A stretch of DNA of 64,000 bases from Crambe crambe (Eukaryota > Porifera > Demospongiae > Poecilosclerida > Crambeidae), in contig OZ004582.1 of assembly GCA_963924555.1 (NCBI GenBank), positions 1,674,001 to 1,738,000 of the forward strand, written 5' to 3'. The notes beneath the pieces were generated by a model. It saw only the letters and a list, made by a program, of their open reading frames with translations. It was not told where the DNA came from and searched no databases. Position 1 is the stretch's first letter. Each line of letters starts with the position of its first letter. Of this stretch, positions 10,677-21,329 are shown one piece after another. The translations under genes were made by a program, and so were the position numbers.

Positions 10677-11985
10677 TCAAACTGTATTGAAATGGAATCG
10701 TGATATTATGACAGATTCAAGAGCCGATTTGAAGAATTCAAAAGCATCATCACCAAATACCCCTCGGGGAAAGGATATTACTTTGGAGAATGTGTGGGCT
10801 GTTATAGCTCCATGCCCATCCTCATCCAAGAAGTCAACCCTGACAGACTTGTTGCTCAGTGACATGTAGTAAAAATTGTTTCAAAGCTATACAAATAAAG
10901 TAAACATAAATTATATGCCCATCAACAATAACAAAAAAAACTTACATTCTTCAGAGGCTTCACTTATCCATTGGTTGAGATAAGCCATCACCAGCAAGTC
11001 ACCAGGTAGAAGACTGGTCAAACTTTCATCCACATACACTGCATTGCTGACATCAATTCATCAGAAGAGGGGTGAATAATCACGGATACTGGACAAGATA
11101 TGTAGTGCACTGAGTCCTTGTTATTCAACATCTATAGAAATTATAAATACACAATATTATATCATCCAAAGTAGCATAGCAACTGAAGGAAAATTTGTTT
11201 AATAACACACCCTACAGTTGTCAGTTCAGAGATGCACTTACCGTTAACATTTGTGTAATCCCGCATCTTTCAAATACATTGCTATACAGGTTTGATTGAA
11301 ACAAAACATGGAGATCTTCTGTTCTGGCTCCATTGATCTGAAATAGAACCATTATATTAGTAGCATTTATTGTACAATCTTGCATCTATTTATCAAAGTA
11401 CAAACTTAGCTGTCTACCTACAATTTCGGCCATTCAATAAAAATTTCAGCCCCTATGCATGCAGTCTGACATACATACCTCGGTAACTACTGATGCTGAA
11501 TCAGCAGGAAGGTCTTCAGTTGTTATAAACTCTATAGCCTTTTCCTCCCCATCAACCAAGTACCAATAGCATGTTGGAGAAAGGGATGAGAGATCATGGA
11601 GCCAAGGACTTTCAGTAGCCCAGACGATCTAGCTTCTGCTGTTGCTGCAGGTCGAATATGATTCATTGGCCCGTGAAAAAGTCTTATATACTTGTTGGTT
11701 GCAAAGTCTTCAAAGATCGTACTATACACATTGCCAACGAACCCCTCCAGTGTCCACCGCAGGCTGATGATAACTCATAAATGGTAACCACCTGTTTCGT
11801 TGACAAATGTATCCAATAGTTGATCCAGGCTATTTCTATAAGCTGAGCTGGTAAGACAAGTGAGAGCAGTTTCATTGACACAAGGAGAACATGGCGTAGC
11901 AGCAGCACTGCCATGTACAGCAGAGATGGAATTCTCATCTCGAGGCAGATGTGGATGGAAGAGACGACCGATAATCAGATACAGA
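10677..11985 (-). pseudogene. HECT-type E3 ubiquitin ligase domain relic 1 (active-site Cys read as Phe)
   Basis: Four minus-strand blocks with GT/AG borders make up a HECT domain, which in intact proteins takes ubiquitin onto a C-lobe cysteine. Block 1 (11985-11479): DQLLDTFVNETGG, then AVDTGGVR, YSTIFEDFATNKYIRLF and GLLKVLGSMI, ending DLPADSASVVTE before a GTATGT donor. Block 2 (11337-11242): ERCGITQMLT. Block 3 (11131-10946): NNKDSVHYIS and LLPGDLLVMAYLNQWI. Block 4 (10886-10677): FLLHVT, then SVRVDFLDEDGHGAITAHTF, ending FHFNTV-stop. The AHT-C active-site motif reads AHTF (codon 10788-10790, TTC). In-frame stops and frameshifts occur near 11570, 11760, 11050 and 10850, and a stretch between GSMI and the next conserved block is deleted. 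This is a pseudogene. Confidence 0.75.
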
Positions 11986-12094
11986 TGGCAGGGACTGAGG
12001 AGAACGTGATATGTTGGCAGCGGAGATGCAGATGTAGATGAAAAGGGTGATTAATCAGATAATCTTCTGAATTTAAGACTCTCCCTGCTCCACT

Positions 12095-12240
12095 AACGGA
12101 CTCTCTATTTCATAGCTATATAATTTTACACTACCAGGAAATGAATGCCAGAAAGGGGGAGTGGGTGTAATTGACAACCTTGTAATAATAGAAACGTCTG
12201 GAAGGTCTTCATCACTACTACTTTCAAAAATCTATGCAAT
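12095..12240 (-). other. Possible exon of the HECT-linked gene
   Basis: A minus-strand open stretch reads IFESSSDEDLPDVSIITR and ends GESstop. It lies upstream of the HECT relic on the same strand and resembles disordered linkers that precede HECT domains. There is no domain evidence. Confidence 0.25.
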
Positions 12241-12312
12241 AATGATAACAGAAGGATAATACAAGCATACTTCAGAAATATTTAACCCTTGCCACAACTT
12301 TAGCAGACACAA

Positions 12313-12373
12313 TACAGTAGACCCTCGATTATCCGGACAGAAGAGTAAAAGCATGAATGTTCGGATAATGAAA
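12313..12373 (+). repeat. Tigger/pogo-type terminal repeat (single end)
   Basis: CAGTAGACCCTCGATTATCC, directly followed by GGAC, has the classic form of a Tigger-like terminal inverted repeat. It is followed by TTCGGATAATGAAA, a second copy of the core in reverse. I did not find the opposite end within several kilobases, so this looks like a solo end or a very short internally deleted element. Confidence 0.6.
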
Positions 12374-12599
12374 TTTACACAACCACACCTACTTTGACAC
12401 GACCACACCCCTGTTTATACGAAGTGGCATTACAAAGTGAACTACATTTTGCTGGCTACCCATGATAAGCACTCTAGCTAGCTAAAACCTGTGGTAGACA
12501 TTATTATAGCTAGGTAGAAAAATGTTATAGTAGACCCAGAACAAACTCTTCCACTTAAATCGATCAATAGAATAGCTGCACAAAATTTTGGTATTGCAC

Positions 12600-12720
12600 A
12601 TAACTATATATTATATCGGAGTCTCCTATATATTATATCAGAGTCTCCTATATAGGAGTCTCCTATTTATTCTTAAGAAGAGTCGATCATATCAGAATGT
12701 CCTAGGAGCCTCTTATATTA
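12600..12720. repeat. Short palindromic repeat AGTCTCCTATATA
   Basis: The word GGAGTCTCCTATATA recurs three times between 12618 and 12665, and TCTCCTATATAGGAG is self-complementary. Nothing else of note is seen here. Confidence 0.5.
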
Positions 12721-12869
12721 GTATTTGAAGGTAGCTGCACCAGTGTGGCATTTTGACCCATTTGGCACCCCATACGAAGAGGTGTAATTTTGTATGTCTG
12801 TGTTCTAGATGGATAGACCTGAAATAAATAATTAAATAGAAATCAGAAGTAAACAATGCTTACTGTAAG

Positions 12870-13092
12870 AAGTGGAGATTTGCTTTTACTTCTTGGGGGA
12901 ACAGTTTGAGATTTTGGTTGGAACTCAAATTTGGGTAGAATGGGCTCTGAAAATTCCTGATAAGCATTTTCAATCTATCACCACAAGATCTACAGGTATA
13001 TCAAGAAGATCAAGTTCACCTTGCATGTCAGCGTTTGATAAGAGTTTCCTCCTTTCCTTCTCATTTGTACCAGCTACATTATAGTTCTCCAT
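12870..13092 (-). other. Possible first exon, MENYNVAGTNEKERR
   Basis: A minus-strand frame begins at an ATG near 13092 and reads MENYNVAGTNEKERRKLL, then DIPVDLVVID-stop. A different frame continues with NFQSPFYPNLSSNQNL. It lies upstream of the HECT relic on the same strand and could be its N-terminal exon. The plus-strand frame covering the same bases has no recognisable feature. Confidence 0.25.
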
Positions 13093-13259
13093 GATTAAGA
13101 TTGTGCAAGTTCTTATGCTACAGCCGGCGCACGCATTTTTTTATTATGTACGCGCGGTTAGTGCCCATGTTATTAGTAATATTCATACGTTTGTGGGTGT
13201 GTAATTAAATTCTTCTGCAGTATAGCACACTAGTTGCATTACTCTGTGTGGACTATGGT

Positions 13260-13790
13260 CAGTCATGACTTCTGCCACTGAACAATTTTTGCCTCGGCAC
13301 CGAAGTGCCAAGGCGCAGTGCTGAAGGCAACTAGATGCACAGTGATACATTTCACACGCACTCGCAGTGATTCATTTGGTGACGTATCTAACGTCACACG
13401 CGAGCGTAAATGTTAAACATGCTTTACTGAAAAAATGGCTTGTGATACTGCTTCTTTGGCAGAAATAGCTACAATTTCCGTAAGTCAAACAAGTAGAAAC
13501 TGAACTAAAAGGCAAGAAAGTCATGAAGAGAAACAGCAGAGATTACAGTCTAGGCGAACTAGTGATCACTTGAAGCATCAACTAGAAAGCCATGATGAAC
13601 AAGAACAGCGAGAGCGCTAACTTCAAGAAAGACGACGATCAGAAACCGTTGAACAGCGGGAAAGATTACAAGCTAAGCGTGAGTGACCATTAAGAAGACA
13701 ATCAGAAAGCGTTGAATAACGGGAAAGTAGACTACAAGCTAAGCATGAGAGTGACTGTTCAAAATTTACTGTCCCACACATCTAGTGCAG
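13260..13790 (+). repeat. Dispersed element H, copy 1, with a Glu/Arg/Gln-rich coding relic
   Basis: It begins with a CGGCACCGAAGTGCCAAGG hairpin word, also found at 18259. The plus strand then has an ATG near 13435 (MACDTASLAEIATIS) followed by charged repeats such as ESHDEQEQRER and ERRRSETVEQRERLQAK. These are broken by stop codons near 13500, 13618 and 13685. Charged repeats of this type open some Helitron and related transposon proteins, but no enzymatic domain is left, so the class is uncertain. A worse copy is at 18250-18610. Confidence 0.45.
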
Positions 13791-14269
13791 CCCAAAAGTG
13801 CCTAAGATTCACCTCAATTGAACCCATTAACACATCTAACCTGTCACAAATACCTTAATCGCTGTCAACCAAGATGTGGATGAAAGTACATCATTAAATA
13901 AATGCATAATTATAATTATAGTACTAAGGACACCCAACGCACTATGGTATTTGCTCAGCAAAATTAATAATTGTTCAAATACTGTATTTGAATTATTCAT
14001 TAATGCTTGTACCTATATACCACACATTAATCAGTCACTAAAGAGCTTTAATGGAATCAACATCCTTTAACTTCAGCCAACTGTCTACAATTAGAACTCC
14101 ACCTTTACAGCAACAGATTTTATCAGTAGACATTGATACATCGCTATTCAATCTTTGGTCCAATGTATGAACTGATCTCAAAAAAGTCCAAGTCAAGAGA
14201 GAAAATCAAGCGTTGCAAGAAGTCAAGAATTTTTTCCTCTTGCCTTGTAGATGTTTCACATTCTGGCAC
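13791..14269. other. Intergenic or degenerate coding stretch
   Basis: No domain seen. One short plus-strand frame (13876-14070) is unremarkable. It may be the eroded upstream part of the CXC-type relic that follows. Confidence 0.3.
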
Positions 14270-15250
14270 TAAAATTGCCACACTTGACGAGAGGTAGGAA
14301 TTAAGTCATCATATAATCTTCTTCAGTTGATGTTGCAGCTAGACATGCGACACAGGATACAACATGCACGGTTGTGCTCTACTGTGGATTTCAAAGATCA
14401 TATCAAGAAGTCTGGTGATGCATATTTGGTCTTTGACAGAGATATCAGTACAAAGTCGTCTACAAGAACCTCAGAAGGATGCAAAGTATTTCAACTGTGT
14501 CCCACAGCACGGCCGAGTGAAATATGCCCAACCGAGGGTAGTACCCTGACAATTGCTCGAAACAACAAGCAATTGATAAATCTCCTGTTGAAATTAGTTG
14601 TGCACTGGTGTGGTCATTCAATGAGCAGAAACATGACACCATCCATATTAAAGAGAGAACTGTCATTGATATAAATTATGTGCTACTGTAGAGAAACATT
14701 GAGACATAATCCCAGCAATATTAGCTAGCAGGTCATGCTTTATCCGGCTGTGATACTGTGGCAGCATGCTTCGGTGTAGCGAAAGGAAAAATGCTGAAAG
14801 TGCTGAATAGTGGCATCCCTTTAGGCAAGATTGGCAATACTCAGGCTTGACTGGTCTGATGTGATGAAACAGGCAACCAAAATCACAGCTGCATGTTATG
14901 GACAGCCAAAGGCTACTTCCATGTCAGAAGCAAGGGTTCATATGGACTGTGGAGATTGGGAAACCCGGAATGACATGCCAAAGCTTGCCTCACTGCTACC
15001 AACTACAGAAGCTTTTTCTGACAATGTTAGGAGGGCTCATTTGTAAGCTTTCATTGGAAGAATGCACTGCAATTAGTTGGAGCCCACAGATTATGGATGG
15101 GTGAAGAATCACTACAGTCAACTACAGTAGCTCCCAGTGACATCTTAGTGTACCAGCTCAAGTGAAACCCCATGCAAGATGTGGGTGTAACCAATGAAAA
15201 CTGGTATGCACAATCTTCTGCTCATGCCAGGCTTCAACAAACAATAACCT
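14270..15250 (+). pseudogene. Relic of a multicopy transposon-like protein with a C-terminal CXC cysteine motif
   Basis: Conserved-looking blocks appear in order on the plus strand but in changing frames: FKDHIKKSGDAYLVFDRDIS (14389), GHALSGCDTVAACFGVAKGK (about 14725-14790), MKQATKITAACYGQ (14861), ASLLPTTEAFSDNVRRAHL (14988), and a cysteine cluster CGCN..KLVCTIFCSCQ (15181-15233). The last resembles a tesmin/TSO1-type CXC domain. The order matches an uncharacterised multicopy protein family of sponges, cnidarians and other invertebrates that I recall but cannot name. Several stops and shifts make it a clear pseudogene. Which polymerase or transposase mobilised it is unknown. Confidence 0.5.
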
Positions 15251-15438
15251 ATAACACCTGTATATTTTTTATTGTTTTTAAAATATATAAATCTTAAAAC
15301 CAGTACAAAATTCTATCACGAAGTCCGGACACATAATCTACTGCTCTAAGCTGCTTTCTTAATATTTTTATGGCAGTTATCCACCAAAAGTTACTAGGAT
15401 CGAGAATAAACAACGGCACCACTAGCTGATTAATTAAT

Positions 15439-16429
15439 GCGCACTTTTATTTTCGTGACCTTTGACATCTTTGGTGATGACTGAAGAGAAAATAATGAAT
15501 AAATACTTGATTATTGTAAGTTAAACATGGAGATTTATATTTCTATTTAAGGGACTGGATATTGAGCCCCTATTTCATCAATAATACCACCAACTGCTGC
15601 ACTGTGAGAGCGACCTTTCCTTTCCTTCCACATGAATATGAGGGAAGCTGGTGGCGTTGAACCCCCTTCATGCGTTTGAACTTCGTCTTGGCCCTATTCC
15701 AATATGATTCTACATTCTGTGTGTGGACACCAGTTGTAGAGAAGATACCCGACTATACTGGTCTGGTGTGGCAGCATCACGGCTATCTACAATTTCCATG
15801 TAGCCTAATGCAGGCGTATACTGCGTATCTACGATGCCAAACACCCATACTTCCTCTCTTGTTGGTCTTCCCCTATTATTATAAAAGTGCATATACACAA
15901 TAATTTCATCACTTCAACTTCACAAATTTACCTTGGGTTGTGTGTAAACTGGGACTCGTCTATCTGTAGTGTATTCAGCAAAGCAGTTGAACATACCTCA
16001 CGAAGCCAATGGTACACATTAACTGCTGTTGTTTTGGTTATGAGAGCTTCATCATGAGCATCTGAGACAGGATACTCTCTTGCCCATAAATACAGCATTT
16101 CTGTAGTGTGATTTGGGACTTCGCAAAAAAGCTACCCTCTCTTATTGACTTCTGGGAATGTGGGCAAAACCAGCCAACACCATCTGTTAAGTCCTTACGC
16201 ATTGGTATAGAACATCTATATGTTCAGTATTATCTTATTCTATTAGTGTGTGTGGGTAATAAGTCTTACTTCGGACAGTCCATTCGTGTGGCTAGCAACT
16301 TATGAGGTAATCGATGATAGGCCCCAAAGTAGAGAGTAAAGTGTACAAAAAGGCCATAATAAAATCTTAAGAATTTATATTTCCCGCCAAATCCGTGCGT
16401 GGTCAAAGGTCACGAAAATAAAAGTGCGC
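15439..16429 (-). mobile_element. Merlin (IS1016-like) DNA transposon with perfect 28-bp terminal inverted repeats
   Basis: The ends 15439-15466 and 16402-16429 are exact reverse complements over 28 bases (starting GCGCACTTTTATTTTC). Between them the minus strand encodes pieces of an ISXO2/Merlin-type DDE transposase: IREGSFFAKSQITLQK, then WAREYPVSDAHDEALITKT (about 16150-16030), QIDES (about 15965), GRPTREEVWVFGIVDTQ and ALGYMEIVDSRDAAT (15870-15760), then VESYWNRAKTKFKRMKG (about 15690). Stops and shifts break the frame, and the block with the second catalytic Asp after DSRDAAT is deleted. The ORF fragment with MYMHFYNNRGRP is only part of it. The 8-base flanks (TAATTAAT and CTAGGCAG) do not match, so target duplications are not preserved or the ends have drifted. 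Confidence 0.85.
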
Positions 16430-16806
16430 CTAGGCAGATTTCTTAGCTGTCTAGTAGGCCAAGGTGTAGTGTAGTTCCTGCCTAGCTAAAATCCCCTTTA
16501 GGTACTTTAGGATTAAAGATTAATTAGTTCAGCAGAAATACAGTGATAAGAATTAGAGAGGTAGCACTGCCAAAATGAAATTAGCTACACTCTTATACTA
16601 AAAAAGGTTTGTCTGTGATTGGTCAAAAATTGTCCAATGAGATGGCGTGTGAGCTTCATCTGATCCTCTTACGTAATGGTGTTGATGTGGATGAGTGGAT
16701 GATGTCATGTAAGTTGTTTAAAGTGTAAATGGGAATCCAGAGAGTTGCTATCGATACGTAAAGAGCAAAGACATACATGATAACGATAGAGTTCAAGAGC
16801 AAAATA
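16430..16806. other. Intergenic stretch
   Basis: No gene or clear repeat seen between the Merlin element and the tandem repeat. Confidence 0.4.
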
Positions 16807-17040
16807 ACACACATACTAGACAGACAATTCAATAGAGTAAGGATTATATATATAAAGAAGAGTGAAGACATAAAGATGAAGAGTTCAATCAAGGGACATA
16901 TAGATTGCACAAATAACACACATACTAGACAGACAATTCAATAAAGTATTATATAAAGAAGAGTAAAGACATAAAGATGAAGAGTTAAATCAAGGGATTG
17001 CACAAATAACACATACAAGACACACAATTCATAATATAAA
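16807..17040. repeat. Tandem repeat, about 95-110 bp unit, 2.3 copies
   Basis: ACACACATACTAGACAGACA begins at 16807 and again at 16915. A truncated third unit starts near 17008. The second unit has lost about 15 bases near its end. Confidence 0.85.
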
Positions 17041-17084
17041 GATTAACATATAGATACTTACACATAGATGACATTGAGTTTGGT

Positions 17085-17700
17085 GGTGGAGGGCACCACA
17101 CAAGGGCATCTCTGTACGCATAAAAGGTGACCACTGGCTGAGGCCCTAGCCCTAGACCACACCTACTCTAGCTCCTCCCCTAGAGGTTGTCACAACACTG
17201 TGAGAAAAGGATCCCCATATACCTAGAGGTGGTCACAAGACCACACCCACTCTAGTTCCTCCCCTGGCCCTAGCTAAACCCTAGCTAAACCCTTTGGCCA
17301 TACAACCCTAGCCTTGGAGTCTAGAAATCCACACCAGTACTTCCCATACACCTAGAAGTTGTCACAACACTGAGAAAAGTATTCCCATACACCTGGAAGT
17401 GGTCACAAGACCACACCCACTCTAGCTCCTCCCCTGGCCATAGCTAAACCCCTAGCTAAACCCTTTGGCCTAGCCTGTAGTCGAGAAATCCACACAAGTA
17501 CTTCCCATACACCTAGAAGTTGTCAACACTGTTCTAAACCCTTAGGCCATACAACCCTAGCCCTAGCCCTAGCCTTGGAGTCAAGAAATCCACACAAGCA
17601 CTTCCCATACACCTAGAGGTTGTCACAACACTGCAAGAAAACGATCCCCACACACCTAGAGCCGATCACAAAACCACATCCACCCCATTTAAACCCTCGG
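17085..17700. repeat. Tandem repeat of CACCTAGA(A/G)GTTGTCACA units with CCCTAGC hexamers
   Basis: Four to five imperfect units of about 100-170 bases share CACCTAGAAGTTGTCACAAC, ACCACACCCACTCTAG and CCATACAACCCTAGCC. CCCTAGCCCTAGCCCTAG occurs at 17558, which is the complement of the GGGCTAGGGCTA run at the window's right end. No coding signal is seen. Confidence 0.75.
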
Positions 17701-18249
17701 GCCCCACAATCCCATCTCCTAGCTACAAAACAAAGGCGAGATGACTGCCCAGCCCCAAATACTGGACAGCATCACGGCTAGGTTCAGGTCTGGCCCTAAA
17801 TACCAGACCAGAACCAAGCACCACACTGAAGGAGACACCTCCAGACACAGAGGACCACCCAACACCAAAGAAAATAACCCAGAAAAGAAACAAGTCCCTC
17901 CAACAAAAGACCGAGGAGGGATAACCCGAGAAGCATGGGGGATGACCTCATGGTCTTTGGATTAAATTCCCTCCAGGACAGTTAACCCTACCCCCATGAG
18001 CCCTAGAGATCCCCAAGGGGATGAACATTCGCTCTTCAGGCCGATTTTGACCTCTAACCTCAACCTAACCTAACCTGAACCTAACCTGAAGAAACCTGAA
18101 CAACCTGAGGGGCCCCCAAAATAGCCATGAATGGGTAGAAAACAGTCAGGAGGGATAACCTGAGAAGCAGGGGGATAACTTCTGAAGAATAATGCAATAT
18201 TGGACATGATAATTCACATGAACCTCTAACCCTATCTACATGGCAACAT
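17701..18249 (+). other. Low-complexity stretch with one 74-codon frame
   Basis: A plus-strand frame (17741-17965) is rich in Lys, Pro and Thr and has no domain. It is followed by CTAACCTGAACCTAACC-type repeats (18050-18090). GGAGGGATAACC(C/T)GAGAAGCA occurs twice (17914 and 18150), showing internal duplication. This is probably repeat-derived. Confidence 0.35.
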
Positions 18250-18610
18250 TTGTGTTATGGTTCGGCACCGGAGTGCCAAGGCACAGTGCTGAAAGCGACT
18301 ATGTATGATGGTACGTATTAATAGTGCGCAATGATGCACGGTGATGCGTATTGAGCACGTGCATTAGCAAGCTTAGCTTGCTGTAGCTACTACCCAACAC
18401 AACTTTAAGCTCTACTACAGTACTAAGACAAACAGACAGGCTCAGGCTCGCAGTCAGTAATGCTACACCGTGAAGAGAGTGCTGATGCTTCTTGGCTATC
18501 TTTGCCAGCAAAGACAGCAATGAACAAAAATAACAGAGATTGCAATGTACACAAACTAGGTTATCATTTGAAGTGCCAGAGAGAGAGCCATGATGAAGGA
18601 GAATCTTAAT
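18250..18610 (+). repeat. Dispersed element H, copy 2
   Basis: Matches 13260-13600 in order: CGGCACCGGAGTGCCAAGG, CAGTGCTGAA, GCAA.GACAGCAA, AACAGAGATT and AGAGAGCCATGATGAA. It is more eroded than copy 1 and has no open frame. Confidence 0.6.
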
Positions 18611-19392
18611 AAAAAGGTTGCACTAAAGTAAATCCTAGTCTTTTTTAAAGACTATCTTGTTAAAACTTCTTCTTGTCCATGAGAAGTTTCTGTTCTTCAT
18701 GTTCTTGATCTCCTACATGAAACTGTCAGGCACTTGTCCATGTGGACTAAGTATAAAAACACCAAATTCTGGGTATGGCCAGGAGCATATAAGAGCGTTT
18801 AACTGCGAATATCCAAAAATAGAGCATGCCGCCAGCTGTGCACATGCCTGTTCTATGAAATCACTTGTGTGATTTAGTATAAGATTTATAGACTGATTCT
18901 ATACATGATTTTTCTCAGTCAAATCATCTATTTAATCAATGATTGATATGATTAAGCTGAAATCAATGTGTGATTTTACATTTGTTTTTGAATCAAATAC
19001 AAGATCAATGATAGATCTCACACTATAAAATCAGTTAAATGATACACCTTATGTGATTGATTGAATAGGTGATTTTCTTTGTTAAATCAATCGACTGATT
19101 TTATTGAATTACCTGATCTTATTAATGATTACATGAAATTAGATTACACACAGTCATGTGATCATGAAATTATTTCATAGGAAGTTTACCAATTGTGTTC
19201 CTGGCATTCAGCGATATTGCCACCATCTCAAGATCTTAATCAGCTTCTTGGTATTTAGATTGGCACTTCAGAGGAATAAAATTAATGGTGACTTTAGCTA
19301 TAGTTGTGATCCTGAATACTTATTTATATCAGCAGAGATCTATCAAAGAGTTTGTATCTTATGCTGGTGAAGTCAAAAGAAGTGCATTGCCT
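18611..19392. other. AT-rich stretch with AATCA/TGATT repeats
   Basis: Between about 18890 and 19160 the words TGATT and AATCA recur loosely on both strands, giving many possible short hairpins. No gene is seen. Confidence 0.4.
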
Positions 19393-19450
19393 AGCCTCGT
19401 TCCCAGGCCTATTTTTTTTTTTCGGAGGGAGGGGAAAATAGGGCCTGATT
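19393..19450. repeat. Foldback repeat of the CTCG..AGACCC family, copy 2
   Basis: TAGCCTCGTTCCCAGGCCTA, a T-run, then GGAAAATAGGGCCTGA, so CAGGCCTATTTT pairs with AAAATAGGGCCTG. It is the same family as 308-352, 26251-26302 and 39510-39550. Confidence 0.6.
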
Positions 19451-19769
19451 GCGCATGCGCTAAAATGCCCCGGCATTCCAGGGCCTCCGCATACTACATT
19501 ACTACGTAAGAATAATTTCTTAAGATCGTTTTTGGAGAAGTTTAGTTCATTATTAGCATGGTGAAGTGACTATGTGTCGGATGAGAATCTTATAGATATA
19601 AATCGAAGCTGAACAGCTCTAGCTAGCGCACACCTACGTGCCCCGCCCCTTAAATGGTGAAGAAAGATTAGCTAGTGTTCCGGGTGTCACCGATATCACT
19701 GAATTGTGACCAAAAGATCAGCCTTTAGGCCCGAATAGAAACCTCACATTAAACATTATTGAAAAGCAT

Positions 19770-20379
19770 ATGTGACCGGCTCTGGGAAAACCCTCCGTCG
19801 GGTGAAAATTAAAAATTTTTTGTTATGGTAAAATTTATTATCTATGGCCCTTTGGCTCTTTATTGCGCAAATTTCAAAGCTATAGCTTTTATGACGCCTG
19901 AGGAACAGCTCTTAGAAAGATCGAGGTTGCGTCCATTAGCGTTATTTTTTTTTCGAGAAAAGCTGACTAAGCAACGTGAACATTATTTCCGGACATGCCC
20001 GTGGACTAGTAAATTGACGGTGGGTGGGGTTTCGAACTGTAGTTAGTAAGAAGCTAGTTTCTTGCCTTTTGGCTCGAGAAAGGTCCAACCGAAGCTCCGA
20101 GAAGAGAAGCAAGGTACCGAAGGTAGCGCAGATAGCTTAGTAAGTTCATATAAGCTGGAAAGCCTGCCTAAAGTTCAATGAATTTCAGCCTGACTAGAAT
20201 CTCCGTGCACGAAGCTTCAATGGCTGACTAGCTAACTTTAGCGCTTCATTTAAAGCCTTTGTACTTGTAGTCTGAGCTCCAAACTTCATCTGTGCTTTGT
20301 TCAAGGATCATAAACGTGCTCATATCTGATAATTGATTTTTGCACCGGACGGAGGGTTTTCCCAGAGCCGGTCACATAT
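19770..20379. mobile_element. 610-bp non-autonomous inverted-repeat element (MITE), full copy
   Basis: The two ends are exact reverse complements for 32 bases (ATATGTGACCGGCTCTGGGA at the left end, extending to CCGTC), followed by partly matching sequence. There is no transposase frame inside. A copy in the opposite direction lies at 31767-32284 and a diverged one at 2868-3093. The element interrupts a gypsy reverse-transcriptase fragment on its right side. Ends reading ATAT...ATAT could include a TA target site, as in Tc1/mariner-type elements, but this is a guess. Confidence 0.85.
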
Positions 20380-20560
20380 TATAAAGTAATAGCCCACTGT
20401 TTCTAAGAATGCTCGTAGGTCAGACTTCGTTCTCGGCTTCGTGTGAAGTTTGACAACATCTGTGAGACCGTACCGCCTCAACCTTTCCAAGGTCTGCCTG
20501 AGATGCACTAAGTGTTCCTCCCAAGTGCTACTAAACACTATGACATCATCAATATACGAT
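20380..20560 (-). pseudogene. Ty3/gypsy reverse transcriptase fragment
   Basis: The minus strand reads YIDDVIVFSSTWEEHL, with the YxDD polymerase motif, then RQTLERLRRYGLT and LRAFLETVGYY. About 40 residues expected between GLT and the FLG-type motif are deleted. The fragment stops where the 610-bp MITE begins, so the MITE inserted into it or at its edge. Confidence 0.8.
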
Positions 20561-20654
20561 CCTGTGATAAGCCCGAGGGTCTACTGGCCATGGGGGAAAA
20601 ACTGGAGGTCGCACCTGACTATCAGCACTACGACCTCTGCCCCGGTATTCCTTG

Positions 20655-20790
20655 TTTCCTTGCCGAGGTAGTTCCTGGCTTCATTGACAATATTGTTTCT
20701 GGCTTCATTGCCATGACCGTTCCTGGCTTCATTGCCATAACCACTATTGGCTTCATTGCCCTGGCTTTATTGCCAGTGCTAGGGTAATCT
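20655..20790. repeat. 33-bp tandem repeat, four units
   Basis: GTTCCTGGCTTCATTG repeats with a spacing of about 33 bases from 20670 to 20765. On the minus strand it is open and gives AMKPGTV-like repeats within a 100-codon frame (20930-20628) that has no known domain. Confidence 0.65.
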
Positions 20791-21290
20791 ACATCAGAGC
20801 AGGGTTCATTGCCTGAATCTGGGTCAAGGTAGGCTTCATTGATGTGGGATAGGCCATGTGGCACACTGTTCAAAGAGGCCTTAGCTAACTCCTGCATTAC
20901 CTGAGGACAGCTTTTTAGCTCATCTAGCATCGATCCCGAAGAATTCTCTCTCTCACTGTTTGAGCCATTTTTATTACCAACAGCTAATAAGGAGCTATTG
21001 TTAGGACAATGCGAAAGGACAGGTTGATCGAGCCGGAGCCCTCTGAAGTGCCTTACTGAGTGTGCACTTCAGCAAGCTGTTCGGTGTGTGGCTCCTCTTC
21101 GAGAGCTGTGAGAAGTTTGACAAGGAGAGTAATGTGCCGGTTACCACCACTGCCCACTCCACTAAGTCAAATGAAAAAGATCTGAAGGTGGTGGTGTCGA
21201 TGTAATTGTATGATGTAATATTGTATGATGTAATAACACATGTTCTAAAAAGAAGTGTTGAAGGTTGAGTTAGTTACATATAGCTAGTTC
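20791..21290. other. Stretch without a recognised gene
   Basis: No domain or splice pattern seen. GTATGATGTAATATTGTATG at 21208 is a short direct repeat. This may be LTR sequence of the gypsy element that follows, but no partner LTR was found. Confidence 0.3.
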
Positions 21291-21329
21291 AATCCACCCA
21301 CTACGGCACCAGGAAAGTCTGTGTGCCAC

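Noticed and set aside
10261..10703. Plus and minus frames near MTFSFHFCVVVFCCFFQFLS
   Set aside because: The hydrophobic start looks like a signal peptide, but it reads through an A-rich low-complexity run, has no recognisable domain and lies in the 3' flank of the HECT relic.
15431..16437. An 8-bp target duplication for the Merlin element
   Set aside because: The flanks TAATTAAT and CTAGGCAG do not match.
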